NCBI GenBank assembly: GCA_030348875.1
Contig: JAUCEP010000002.1
Location: forward strand, 3,675,001 to 3,739,000
Direction: 5' to 3'
From: Ureibacillus composti
GTDB lineage: Bacteria > Bacillota > Bacilli > Bacillales_A > Planococcaceae
DNA length: 64,000 nt
The position numbers and the translations under genes were made by a program. This document shows positions 45,783-54,635 of the stretch, piece after piece. Each line of letters opens with the position of its first letter. Within the stretch, counting starts at the first letter, position 1. The notes beneath the pieces are model-generated. The model searched no databases, had not been told where the DNA came from, and worked only from the letters and a program-made list of their open reading frames with translations.

Positions 45783-45970
45783 AAGGGTTCATTTGATGGG
45801 GTGAACATTGATTCGCAAAATTGGGTGTTAAAAAGCAGTTCATCGAGAGGATGAACTGCTTTTCTTTAGCGTATTAGAGGCTATATCCTCTTCATCCATG
45901 CGATGAACGGGGTTTCCCAGCTGATTCCGCATCAAAATCCTCTTCATCCAGGTAATGAACATCTTTTCAC
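45783..45970. repeat. Array of palindromes with 52-bp period (locus D)
   Basis: Units align at 45783 (GGTTCAT...GTGAACAT), 45835 (GCAGTTCATC...GATGAACTGC), 45887 (CCTCTTCATC...GATGAACGG) and 45939 (CCTCTTCATC...AATGAAC): exactly 52 bp apart. The TTCAT/ATGAA core is shared with loci A and E but the outer arms differ. Fills most of the 350-bp gap between yheE and yheH. Confidence 0.85.
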
Positions 45971-46070
45971 TGCAGTATCCGAATAAAAAATCCTAAGTCT
46001 ATACTGCCTCTTGCGCCTTTCATGGAGCATCCCACTAAAGACCACTTCGCTTTGACTTCACCGATTCCCT

Positions 46071-47801
46071 CTACAGCAACCCGGCCTGTAAGCGATACAT
46101 TTTCTCGTATCGACCACCTAATGCTACTAGTTCATCATGTGTACCGCGTTCAACTATTTCTCCTCGATCTAATACTAAAATTTGGTCAGCATTCTTAATC
46201 GTAGATAATCGGTGGGCAATAATAAAAGTTGTTCTTCCTTGTTTTAATACGTCCATCGCATGCTGAATGATTTCTTCTGTTTCTGTATCAATATTAGAAG
46301 TGGCTTCATCCAATATTAAAATTGCTGGGTTAAATGCAAGCGCTCGTGCAAAGGATATGAGTTGCCGTTGACCAGAGGAAAGTGTACTACCCTTTTCTAA
46401 AACAGGTTCATCTAATCCTTTTTGAAGATTTTTAAGTACCCGCTCTCCGCCTACTGCATCTAGTGCTTTTTTTACAGTTTCTCGAGAAATTGTTGGGTCA
46501 CCTAAACTCACATTCGTTTCAATTGTTCCCGTAAATAAATACGGATCCTGCAACACAATTCCCATATGTTTTCGTAATGCTTGCCGGGATATTTCAACAA
46601 TATTTTTTTCATCTATTTTTATTTCCCCTTTTTGTGGGTTATAAAATCGAAAAAGTAAATTCATAATGGAACTCTTTCCCGAACCGGTATGTCCTACTAA
46701 AGCAATGGTCTCTCCTTTATTCGCAGTGAAACTTATGTTTTTCAAAACATATTCATCCTCTTTGTAGGCAAAGCTTACATTGTTAAAAACTACATTCCCT
46801 TCGTATCTACTAACCATTTCAGTGCTAACAGGTTCACCTTTATGATTTAATAATTCAAATACTCTAGAACCCGCTACTAATGACCGCTCTAATTGGGAGA
46901 ACTGATTCACCATATTTACAATTGGATTAAACAATCGTGTTATATAGTCAACAAAGGCATACAATGTACCTGCAGTGATTACTGTAGTTGTTGTGATGGA
47001 CTGTGTACCAAAGTAATAAATTAAGATGGCGAAAATGATTAGTCGAAGTACACCCACTAAATTAAAGGAAGTTGCAGAATCTAAGAACAATAGCTTTCGT
47101 TGATAGTGGTAATGTTCATCGTTCATTTCTGCAAACTCATTTTTCATTTGTTCTTCACGTTTGAAGGCTTGAATAATATTCATTCCATTAATCGCTTCAT
47201 TGATCATCCCATTAATGTCCGCGATTTTTGTACGAACAACATGATTATATTTAGAAGCAAATTTTCGATAACCAATCATCCAGAAATAAATGATTGGAAC
47301 GACAATAAGCGAGATTGTAGCCATTTTCCAATTTAAAAGAAATAGTGCTACATACACCCCAATAATTGAAATTGTACTACTCGCAAATTGCTGAAGCACT
47401 TGAACATACAAGTTTCGAATCGCCTCGGTATCATTCGTTGCTCGCGCAACAATTTTCCCAGCTGGTAAGCGGTCAAAATATTCTATTGGTAAGGTTTGTA
47501 TATGACCAAAAACATCCTGACGAATCTTTTGCACAATACGATTTGCACCAATTTGCAAATATATGTACATAAAGTAACGAAGAACTGCAGTTGACAGCTC
47601 TAACCCTAAAAACACTGTGAGTAGGATGAGAATTGGCTGAAAATCAATGATCCCAAGTGTCATATAATGGTCAATGATATATCTTGCAATAAATGGGCCT
47701 GCTAAGTCTGTTAACACACCAACTATAAGGAAACTTAGACCAATTAAAATAGGCTTTTTAAATAGCAATGTATATTGAAACAACTTTTTATTAGTACTCA
47801 T
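46071..47801 (-). CDS. yheH: Heterodimeric multidrug ABC exporter subunit YheH (BmrD)
   Basis: A 576-residue half-transporter: six membrane helices (about 1-320) then an ABC domain with Walker A GHTGSGKSS, signature LSSGQRQLISFARAL and Walker B ILILDEATSNIDTE, so it holds the full catalytic Glu. With YheI it forms the BmrCD type exporter, which pumps drugs such as doxorubicin or Hoechst dye in B. subtilis. Overlaps the end of yheI by four bases. Expression probably follows the leader-peptide attenuator ahead of yheI. Confidence 0.92.
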   Translation of the reverse strand: MSTNKKLFQYTLLFKKPILIGLSFLIVGVLTDLAGPFIARYIIDHYMTLGIIDFQPILILLTVFLGLELSTAVLRYFMYIYLQIGANRIVQKIRQDVFGHIQTLPIEYFDRLPAGKIVARATNDTEAIRNLYVQVLQQFASSTISIIGVYVALFLLNWKMATISLIVVPIIYFWMIGYRKFASKYNHVVRTKIADINGMINEAINGMNIIQAFKREEQMKNEFAEMNDEHYHYQRKLLFLDSATSFNLVGVLRLIIFAILIYYFGTQSITTTTVITAGTLYAFVDYITRLFNPIVNMVNQFSQLERSLVAGSRVFELLNHKGEPVSTEMVSRYEGNVVFNNVSFAYKEDEYVLKNISFTANKGETIALVGHTGSGKSSIMNLLFRFYNPQKGEIKIDEKNIVEISRQALRKHMGIVLQDPYLFTGTIETNVSLGDPTISRETVKKALDAVGGERVLKNLQKGLDEPVLEKGSTLSSGQRQLISFARALAFNPAILILDEATSNIDTETEEIIQHAMDVLKQGRTTFIIAHRLSTIKNADQILVLDRGEIVERGTHDELVALGGRYEKMYRLQAGLL

Positions 47802-49540
47802 TCAGACACTCCCTCCATTTGCTGGCGATCATATTGTTCTTTATACCAGCCTGATTTTGAAAGAAGTTCTTCGTGTGTACCTTCCTCAATGATTTCCCCT
47901 TCATCTAACACGATAATCCAGTCTGCATGATGAATGGCTGAAAGACGATGTGTTGTAATAATAGTCGTTTTTTCTTTTCTTTCACGCTGGATATTTTCAA
48001 TAATTTTCGCTTCCGTTTTTGCATCAACTGCTGACAGCGAATCATCCAATATTAGGATCTCGGGATTTTTAATCAATGCTCGTGCAATGGAAACCCTTTG
48101 CTTTTGACCACCAGAAAGAGATACTCCCTTTTCTCCCACAAGTGTTTCAATTCCTAAAGGCAGATTCTCCAAATCCTTCTCGAAATCCGCAAGTCTAATC
48201 GCTTCCTGTAATCTATTTCTTCCAGCGCCTTCAAGTCCAAATAGAATATTTTCTCTTATAGATCTGGAGAATAAAAAGTGGTCTTGTGGAACATAACCAA
48301 TCCAGTCCAAGACCTGCTCTTTCGGGATTTTGGCAATATCGACATCACCAAAAACAAGTTGCCCCTCCCCCAGTGGATATTCTCTTAATAGCTGTTTTAC
48401 GAAAGTGGTTTTACCTGCACCTGTTTTACCAACGACTCCAAGCGTTTGCCCCTTTTGTAAATGAACTGAAATACTTTGTAAATTCTTGCCTTGCGAGAAG
48501 GGATATTGGAATGTATATTGTTCGAATCCAATGTTAGAAGGATTTACAGCTTTAATCGGATCATGAGAATCTTTTACGTCTTCTTCATATTTTAACGTTT
48601 GTTGAACTCGGTCTAGGGATGCATTTCCTTGCTGCATAACATTGATTAGTTCCCCAACTGCCATCATAGGCCAAACAGCTAAACCTAAATAAACAGTAAA
48701 AGTAATCAGTTGACCAATTGACATTTCACCATTCGAAATTAGATAAGCCCCATAACCCAATGTCACAACGTAACTAATCCCAGTCCCAACTTTCGTGATT
48801 GGACCAAATAATGCATTAATTTTTGCAACATGGATATTTTTCTGAAGTACTTCTTCACTCATTTCAGCAAAACGAGATTCGTCTTTCTTTTCTTGTACAA
48901 AGCCGCGGATTACTCTCACACCAGCAACCGATTCAAGAACATGGTCATTTAAGGTACCAAATGAATTTTGGGCTGTTGTATAACGTTCATGGACAATTTT
49001 TCCTAAATATTGCATTAAGATGGCCATAATTGGTATTGGAAGCATTGCAAAAAAAGTTAATTTCCAAGAAATAAAGAAACCCATTGCAACGATAATTGCC
49101 CCCATATAGACAGTGGAATCAATTAGGGTCATAATTCCGAATCCCGCAGTTAATGACACAGCATTTAAATCATTCGTCGCTTTTGCCATTAAGTCCCCTG
49201 TCCGATTTTTCTCATAAAATGTTGGTGTCATTTTTAAGAAATGATGCATTAATCGTTTACGTAAGATTCGCTCAAGCGTAATGGCTCCACCAAAAAGTTG
49301 ATACTGCCAAATAAAATTCATTACATAACTACCAATAATAATTGCCACAAATAAAATTAAAAAATTCCGAAGGGTTGCAGCAGTCATTTGGTCTGTCGTT
49401 ATTTCATCGATTGCATTCCCTAGTAACCACGGAGGTATGACTTCTAAGAAACTCGCAATAATAAGAAACACAATTGCGATTGTGTATTGCTTCCAAAATT
49501 TTTGAAAAAACCATTTTAATTTCAATAAAACATCAAACAA
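47798..49540 (-). CDS. yheI: Heterodimeric multidrug ABC exporter subunit YheI (BmrC)
   Basis: A 580-residue half-transporter. Its ABC domain has Walker A GKTGAGKTT and signature LSGGQKQRVSIARAL, but Walker B ends ILILDDSLS, with Asp for the catalytic Glu: this is the degenerate-site partner expected in BmrC. The TTG at 49540 lies six bases after AAGAAGGTG and gives MFDVLLKLKWFF, matching homologue starts. The longer open frame (to 49651) runs into the terminator hairpins of the leader and is rejected. Confidence 0.92.
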   Translation of the reverse strand: MFDVLLKLKWFFQKFWKQYTIAIVFLIIASFLEVIPPWLLGNAIDEITTDQMTAATLRNFLILFVAIIIGSYVMNFIWQYQLFGGAITLERILRKRLMHHFLKMTPTFYEKNRTGDLMAKATNDLNAVSLTAGFGIMTLIDSTVYMGAIIVAMGFFISWKLTFFAMLPIPIMAILMQYLGKIVHERYTTAQNSFGTLNDHVLESVAGVRVIRGFVQEKKDESRFAEMSEEVLQKNIHVAKINALFGPITKVGTGISYVVTLGYGAYLISNGEMSIGQLITFTVYLGLAVWPMMAVGELINVMQQGNASLDRVQQTLKYEEDVKDSHDPIKAVNPSNIGFEQYTFQYPFSQGKNLQSISVHLQKGQTLGVVGKTGAGKTTFVKQLLREYPLGEGQLVFGDVDIAKIPKEQVLDWIGYVPQDHFLFSRSIRENILFGLEGAGRNRLQEAIRLADFEKDLENLPLGIETLVGEKGVSLSGGQKQRVSIARALIKNPEILILDDSLSAVDAKTEAKIIENIQRERKEKTTIITTHRLSAIHHADWIIVLDEGEIIEEGTHEELLSKSGWYKEQYDRQQMEGVSE

Positions 49541-49645
49541 TATAAGCACCTTCTTCCTGTTGGGAGAATCTCTTTTTAATAATCTTTTTAAAGATAATCT
49601 TTCCTTTACATAATAATTGGATGGATTTTTTGAGCGCAACAAAAA

Positions 49646-49676
49646 AGGCACCTCCCCCTCTATAGGAAAAGTGCCT
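49646..49676 (-). terminator. Second attenuator terminator before yheI
   Basis: Minus-strand AGGCAC-TTTTCC / GGGGGA-GGTGCCT hairpin followed by TTTTTTG. It lies about 100 bp upstream of the yheI start, inside the leader transcript. Confidence 0.8.
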
Positions 49677-49711
49677 AAAAAAGGTACGGATACATACTAT
49701 ACCCGTACCTT
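49677..49711 (-). terminator. First attenuator terminator before yheI
   Basis: Minus-strand AAGGTACGG / CCGTACCTT stem (49681-49711) with a 13-base loop, followed by TTTT. Its 5' arm is partly complementary to CCGACCCTT inside the leader ORF (49757-49765), a possible antiterminator. Confidence 0.82.
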
Positions 49712-49738
49712 ACATTAATATTGTGCGCGTTCGAGCAA

Positions 49739-49810
49739 TTAATAAGAGTAATTGGGAAGGGTCGGATCATAATATTCGATTGCTGGCGTATTTTTAAATC
49801 TCATTTTCAT
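49739..49810 (-). CDS. Leader peptide for attenuation of yheIH (BmrB-like role)
   Basis: A 23-codon ORF starting at ATG 49810 after a strong AAGGAGGTAAGG site. The product MKMRFKNTPAIEYYDPTLPN then YSY is short, polar and aromatic-rich at its end. It is followed by two terminator hairpins and then yheI. In B. subtilis the bmrCD genes are preceded by bmrB, whose translation controls transcription attenuation under ribosome-targeting drugs. Sequence similarity to BmrB is not claimed; the arrangement is what suggests the same role. The family of this peptide is not known to me. Confidence 0.78.
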   Translation of the reverse strand: MKMRFKNTPAIEYYDPTLPNYSY

Positions 49811-50100
49811 AATCCTTACCTCCTTACTTTTATATTTGCTCCTAAAATGTAGCACTTGGATTTTTACGAGTCAACAATTATTAGAAAACATTAATAATTT
49901 TAACAATTGATTAACAAAACCGAAATAATTCACACTCTTCTTTTAAGAAACATAATATAAATATTCTCTTCTCCCAATTTTTATTCATGAAAGATTGATA
50001 AATTTCACTTTTGAATTTGTATTCATAATTTGTATTTTTATTAAAAATATTTTATCATTGTATTGTTATTTCATATTTTTAATTACAGGAGGTGTACTCT

Positions 50101-50151
50101 TTGTTCGCACCCCTCATTTGGGCATGGGACAAAGAAAGTATTTGGACGTAG
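50101..50151 (+). CDS. Possible upstream ORF coupled to the CNNM gene
   Basis: A 16-codon frame with a TTG start eight bases after AGGAGG (50087-50092), the only good ribosome-binding site in the region. It encodes MFAPLIWAWDKESIWT and stops at TAG 50149-50151, overlapping the likely TTG start of the membrane protein at 50142. This geometry fits translational coupling. An alternative is a sequencing or real frameshift that has split the true start from the main frame. Confidence 0.45.
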   Translation: MFAPLIWAWDKESIWT

Positions 50152-51509
50152 ACATAGTAGAGCTAACCATTAAGTTGGCGGCGTTTATTTTTTTAATTGC
50201 TGCTACGGCATTTTTTGTTGCAACTGAGTTTGCAATTGTAAAAGTAAGAACAACACGTATTGATCAATTAGTTGCTGAAGGAAATAAAAGAGCAATTAAA
50301 GCTAAAAAGGTTATTTCAAATCTGGATGAATATTTATCAGCTTGCCAATTAGGAATCACTATTACAGCCCTTGGTTTAGGTTGGTTAGGTGAACCTACTT
50401 TTGAGATGGTTTTACATCCATTATTTGACCTAATGAATTTAGAACCAACTGTATCTAAATTCCTTTCATTCCTTATAGCATTTATGCTTGTAACTTATTT
50501 ACACGTTGTCGTAGGGGAATTAACTCCAAAAACGTTTGCCATTGAAAAATCAGAAGAACTTACTTTAAGACTTTCAGGACCATTATTAGTGTTCCATAAT
50601 GTGATGTATCCTTTTATCCGTGCGTTAAACGGTTCAGCAAGAGCATTATCGGGATTATTTGGATTTAAAATGGCTTCCGAGTCAGAAGTAGCTCACTCTG
50701 AAGAAGAACTTCGCATGATTTTAACGGACAGTTATAAAGGTGGAGAAATCAACCACTCTGAATACGAATACGTAACAAGTATTTTTGAGTTTTCTGAACG
50801 TACTGCGAAGGAAATTATGGTACCTCGAACTGAAATTGTTAGTATCGAAAAAGATTTAACAATCAAACAAGTATTTGAAGTAATGGGCGTAGAACAATAT
50901 ACTCGTTATCCAGTAACAGATGGTGACAAAGACCATGTGATTGGACTAGTGAACTTAAAACATTTATTAACAGCGTATATTCAAGACCCAACAAATGGAG
51001 ATAAACAAGTTGTTGAGTATATGCAACCTGTTATCCGAATTTTTGAAACGGTTCCAATAAGTGATTTATTACTTAAAATACAACAAGAACGTATTCATAT
51101 GGCGATTCTAATGGATGAATATGGTGGTACATCTGGATTAGTTACAATTGAAGATATTATCGAAGAGATTGTCGGTGATATCCAAGACGAATTTGATGAA
51201 GATGAAATCCCTGAAGTTCAAGAAATTAGTAGCGGCCATTATATCATAGATGCAAAGTTATTAATTGAAGAAGTAAATAATATGCTAGGTATTCATATTG
51301 ATGATGAAGATATAGATACCATTGGTGGATGGTTCTTAACTCAGCGATTCGATGCAGTCGAGGGGGATAGTTTTGAATTTGAAGGATATGAATTCAAAAT
51401 TAAAGAATTAGACGGACACCACATACTTTACTTAGAAGTTACAAAATTACCTGAGGTTGAAGAAGAAAATGAAGATGAATCTTCAAACTCATCAGAAGAT
51501 AAAGAATAA
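50142..51509 (+). CDS. CNNM/CorC family transporter (TlyC-type 'hemolysin' family, YhdP-like)
   Basis: A protein of about 455 residues: DUF21 membrane domain (about 1-190), a CBS pair (about 210-335; IMVPRTEIVSI and MAILMDEYGGTSGLVTIED) and a CorC/HlyC domain (to about 430) with IGGWFLTQRFDAVE. Members export or balance magnesium and other divalent ions. The hydrophobic open frame reaches back to 49995, but homologues begin at MDIV-like wording, so the TTG at 50142 (or ATG at 50124) is more likely. Neither has its own good ribosome-binding site; see the upstream ORF. Next gene is a CDF metal transporter. Confidence 0.86.
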   Translation: MDVDIVELTIKLAAFIFLIAATAFFVATEFAIVKVRTTRIDQLVAEGNKRAIKAKKVISNLDEYLSACQLGITITALGLGWLGEPTFEMVLHPLFDLMNLEPTVSKFLSFLIAFMLVTYLHVVVGELTPKTFAIEKSEELTLRLSGPLLVFHNVMYPFIRALNGSARALSGLFGFKMASESEVAHSEEELRMILTDSYKGGEINHSEYEYVTSIFEFSERTAKEIMVPRTEIVSIEKDLTIKQVFEVMGVEQYTRYPVTDGDKDHVIGLVNLKHLLTAYIQDPTNGDKQVVEYMQPVIRIFETVPISDLLLKIQQERIHMAILMDEYGGTSGLVTIEDIIEEIVGDIQDEFDEDEIPEVQEISSGHYIIDAKLLIEEVNNMLGIHIDDEDIDTIGGWFLTQRFDAVEGDSFEFEGYEFKIKELDGHHILYLEVTKLPEVEEENEDESSNSSEDKE

Positions 51510-51522
51510 GACCTTAATGACA

Positions 51523-51551
51523 AACGACTTTCCAATTGGAAGGTCGTTTTA
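51523..51551 (+). terminator. Intrinsic terminator of the CNNM gene
   Basis: AAACGACTTTCCAATT / AATTGGAAGGTCGTTTT, an almost gapless stem with a T-run, 14 bp past the stop. Confidence 0.85.
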
Positions 51552-51584
51552 TCATGTTCAGGATTTTTGCTTGGAGGAAACAAA

Positions 51585-52484
51585 GTGGAACTGTATACAA
51601 ATTTACGAGCCGGGGAAAAAGGTGCTTGGCTTTCAATTGGTACATATTTAATTTTGAGTTCACTGAAACTAATCATAGGATATATTGGGGCATCAGAAGC
51701 TTTAAAAGCAGATGGATTAAACAATACAACAGACATTATCGCATCGATTGCTGTCTTAATCGGTTTAAGGATTTCACAACGACCACCTGATTCTAACCAC
51801 CAATATGGCCATTTACGTGCAGAAACCATAGCTTCACTTGTTGCATCTTTTATTATGATGGTGGTTGGGATACAAGTTCTCTTTAGTTCTGCTATCAATT
51901 TATGGAATCCAGTCCGTGAAACTCCATCAACACTGACTGCATATGTCGCTTTAGGTAGTGCACTAGTTATGTATTTTGTGTACCGATATAATTTAGCTCT
52001 AGCTAAAAAAATTAACAGTTCTGCTGTAAAAGCGGCAGCATATGATAATCGTTCTGACGCCCTTGTAAGTATTGGAACTGCAATTGGGATCTTTGGAGCA
52101 GTCCTAGGCTTCCCAATTATTGATACGATTACAGCGCTAATTGTCGGGTTAATTATTATAAAAACTGCTATAGAAATTTTTTGGGAAGCTGTTCAAACGC
52201 TAACGGACGCATTTGATATTGATGAAGCTGAGACGTTGTCAGTACTCATAAAAAAAGTAGAAGGCGTTATTGAATTAATTGATTTTAAAGGACGCTCTCA
52301 CGGAAATATGAGCTTTATTGATGTAACCGTAACTGTAAACCCACACTTAAATGTATGGGAAAGTCACAAGATCACCGAAAAAATAGAGTCTACAGTTAGA
52401 CGGTTTAATCCATATTGTATGGTCCTTGTGCATATCGAACCGTACGAAACTAGAAAGCCAATGGAAGAAGATTTTCATTTCTAA
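51585..52484 (+). CDS. Cation diffusion facilitator family transporter
   Basis: A 299-residue CDF exporter for divalent metals (Zn, Mn, Fe, Co or similar). Six helices, then a cytoplasmic C-terminal domain (about 215-295). Metal-site motifs DGLNNTTDIIAS in helix 2, HQYGHLRAETIASL, and DNRSDALVSIG in helix 5 are visible. Metal type cannot be read. GGAGG seven bases before the GTG at 51585 gives MELYTNLRAGEKG, better than the TTG at 51567. A terminator separates it from the CNNM gene, so the two are likely separate units despite a shared metal theme. Confidence 0.9.
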   Translation: MELYTNLRAGEKGAWLSIGTYLILSSLKLIIGYIGASEALKADGLNNTTDIIASIAVLIGLRISQRPPDSNHQYGHLRAETIASLVASFIMMVVGIQVLFSSAINLWNPVRETPSTLTAYVALGSALVMYFVYRYNLALAKKINSSAVKAAAYDNRSDALVSIGTAIGIFGAVLGFPIIDTITALIVGLIIIKTAIEIFWEAVQTLTDAFDIDEAETLSVLIKKVEGVIELIDFKGRSHGNMSFIDVTVTVNPHLNVWESHKITEKIESTVRRFNPYCMVLVHIEPYETRKPMEEDFHF

Positions 52485-52540
52485 CAAGTAATGCGGAGAA
52501 CGTCCTTTGTAAAAAATACCCTAACTCAGCAAGCAAATAA

Positions 52541-52574
52541 GGCATCTGAAGAGTTGAAAGCTTCAGATGCCTTT
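52541..52574. terminator. Intrinsic terminator
   Basis: Perfect 11-bp GGCATCTGAAG / CTTCAGATGCC hairpin with a nine-base loop and TTT, downstream of the CDF gene and near the end of the convergent regulator gene. Confidence 0.85.
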
Positions 52575-52661
52575 AATTATGTTCAAACATTATAGTTAAA
52601 TATTTAGCTTGTATTCCTTGGTCAATTAGCGAAAGATTAAATCCCCCTACTAATAGAAGTT

Positions 52662-53312
52662 TCAACTTATTCCGCTACCTTCTGTTAAATTATGTTTAAC
52701 AGCATATAATGCCGCTTGAGTGCGATCTTGTACTTCAAGCTTGGTAAAAATATTTGAAATATGTGTTTTAACCGTTTTTTCAGTGACAAATAAAGATGAA
52801 GCAATTTCTCGGTTACTTTTTCCTTTTGTTAACTCTGATAGTACATCCTGTTCTCTTGGTGTTAACGGACTTTTTATGTGTGGTAAGTTCTTCTCTTCTT
52901 TTTTTCGTTCTTCTAATTGAGACGTTGCGACAGGGTGCATAATATTTTCCCCATTCATGATTCTTCTTATTGAATTTACTAAATCATCTGGTTCAATATC
53001 TTTTAATTGATAGCCTGCTGCCCCCGCTTCAATTGCAGGTAATACGTGGTCTTTATCTGAAAAACTAGTTAGCATTAAAACCGCTACATTTGGCCATTTT
53101 GCCTTTATTTTTTTTGTCGCTTGAATACCATCCATTTCAGGCATTACAAGATCCATTAAGACAATATCAGGTTGCAAATTTTCAACAAGCTGAACTGCTT
53201 CAACGCCATTTTTTGCTTCTCCTACTACCTCGATATCTTTTTGTGTTTTCAAAAAGAACAACAGCCCTCTTCTCACGACATGGTGATCATCCGCAATTAA
53301 TACTCGAATCAT
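52662..53312 (-). CDS. NarL/LiaR family response regulator (YhcZ-like)
   Basis: A 216-residue regulator: receiver domain (ADDHHVVRRGLLFF, phospho-Asp in DIVLMDLVMPEMDG, Lys in QLKDIEPDDL) and a LuxR-type helix-turn-helix (about 145-210; LTPREQDVLSELTKGKSNREI). The partner kinase lies 11 bp upstream on the same strand. Kinase type and lengths match YhcYZ of B. subtilis, whose signal is not settled. AGGGGGGAAG precedes the ATG. Confidence 0.9.
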   Translation of the reverse strand: MIRVLIADDHHVVRRGLLFFLKTQKDIEVVGEAKNGVEAVQLVENLQPDIVLMDLVMPEMDGIQATKKIKAKWPNVAVLMLTSFSDKDHVLPAIEAGAAGYQLKDIEPDDLVNSIRRIMNGENIMHPVATSQLEERKKEEKNLPHIKSPLTPREQDVLSELTKGKSNREIASSLFVTEKTVKTHISNIFTKLEVQDRTQAALYAVKHNLTEGSGIS

Positions 53313-53323
53313 CTTCTTCCCCC

Positions 53324-54439
53324 CTAATATGGCAATCGGATTAATAATTCCGTACCCTTCCCTATTTCACTTACCCAATCTGCTGTACCACCAATCGCAA
53401 CCGCGCGATCACGAATTGATTGTAAGCCAATTGATGGAATCGTAACATCAGGGTCAATGGCAAAGCCTCTGCCCTCATCTTTAATAACAAGTAAAATATC
53501 TGTTGATGTAACTGTCATATAAATAACTGCTTCTTGTACTCCTGCATGTTTCCTTACATTATTTAGCGCTTCTTGGGCAATCCGATATAAAGTTTCCTCC
53601 ACTCGAGATGGAAATTGTAAAACGCCAGAAACATTAACCGTTAACTTAATGCCCAACATTTCAGAATAAGCTTTAATGGCATCTATAATTCCACTTTCTA
53701 ATCCCTTAGGCCTTAATTGCCAAATAAGAGCTCTCATTTCTGTTAATGCTTCTTGGGTAAGTTGTTGTATTTCTCTAAACGTTTCCTTAATTTCTTGCCC
53801 TTCACTCATTTCAATCCCTGCTCGTGCAGTTAACGTAACAGAGAACAATAATTGATTAACGGAATCATGAAGATCCCGAGCCAGACGATTACGTTCATTT
53901 AATAAAGCCATTTCTTGCTCTTGTTTTGTTAAATGGATTCGTTTGATTGCAGACCCCATTTGAAAAGCGACAGATTCAAGAAGTTCTAACTCTTCATCAG
54001 AGAAACTTTCGATATGTGGGGAAGCAACATTTAATAGACCGAATCGTTCTCCCCCAGATTGTAAAGGAACCGTGGCGTGGTGTGTGATTCCATCCGTCTC
54101 ACCTACATTTGCTTCAATCGCACTCTCCAATCGTTGACATTCAATAATATTGGACGCTTTTTTTAACTGATCATTTCGAAAGCGAGAAACACACCAACAT
54201 CCTCCATTTTTCAAGTACTGACAACCATTAAACTCAAGCGCATCAGGTAATTTTTCATGAACTACTAGCTCAGACTTCCCTTTCTTATTAATAAAAAAAA
54301 TCCAGCCTGTACTAAAATTCGTTCCATTTAAAAATTTACATAATGCACCCTTTAACATCGGAACCATTTCCGTTTCCTCATTAAGAAGTTCCGCAATCTC
54401 TTTTAAAATTGTTATATTTGAATGATCGTTCATTGCCAT
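53324..54439 (-). CDS. GAF-domain histidine kinase (YhcY-like)
   Basis: A soluble kinase of about 371 residues: GAF domain (about 10-165) with several Cys (LCKF, GCQYLKNGGCWCVSRF), then a HisKA_3 dimerisation region with NRLARDLHDSVNQLLFS (His in LHDS) and a C-terminal ATPase domain (DEGRGF, GIGLQSIRDRA-like wording). The clustered cysteines GGCWC could hold an iron-sulfur cluster or sense redox state, which is inference. The ATG at 54439 follows AGAGGA by six bases. Forms a two-gene unit with the NarL-type regulator. Confidence 0.88.
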   Translation of the reverse strand: MAMNDHSNITILKEIAELLNEETEMVPMLKGALCKFLNGTNFSTGWIFFINKKGKSELVVHEKLPDALEFNGCQYLKNGGCWCVSRFRNDQLKKASNIIECQRLESAIEANVGETDGITHHATVPLQSGGERFGLLNVASPHIESFSDEELELLESVAFQMGSAIKRIHLTKQEQEMALLNERNRLARDLHDSVNQLLFSVTLTARAGIEMSEGQEIKETFREIQQLTQEALTEMRALIWQLRPKGLESGIIDAIKAYSEMLGIKLTVNVSGVLQFPSRVEETLYRIAQEALNNVRKHAGVQEAVIYMTVTSTDILLVIKDEGRGFAIDPDVTIPSIGLQSIRDRAVAIGGTADWVSEIGKGTELLIRLPY

Positions 54440-54635
54440 TCCGATTCCTCTATTCAAAAATTTAATATTGTTTTTATCATATCATTTGTGCCTAGCCAAA
54501 CGCATTTGTTCGGTTCTCATACTTTAGATTGAAATTTACTTTTACTAACAATTATTGGAATTAAATTGTAATTTTAATAGATTTATATATGTTGTATAAT
54601 ACTTACATGTTTATGTTACTAGGGGGGAAGAAACT

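Noticed and set aside
52485..52530. Possible remnant of the serA-side palindrome (ATGCGGAGAACGTCC resembles ATGCGAAGAACGCCC)
   Set aside because: Only the first 15 bases match and no returning arm is found.
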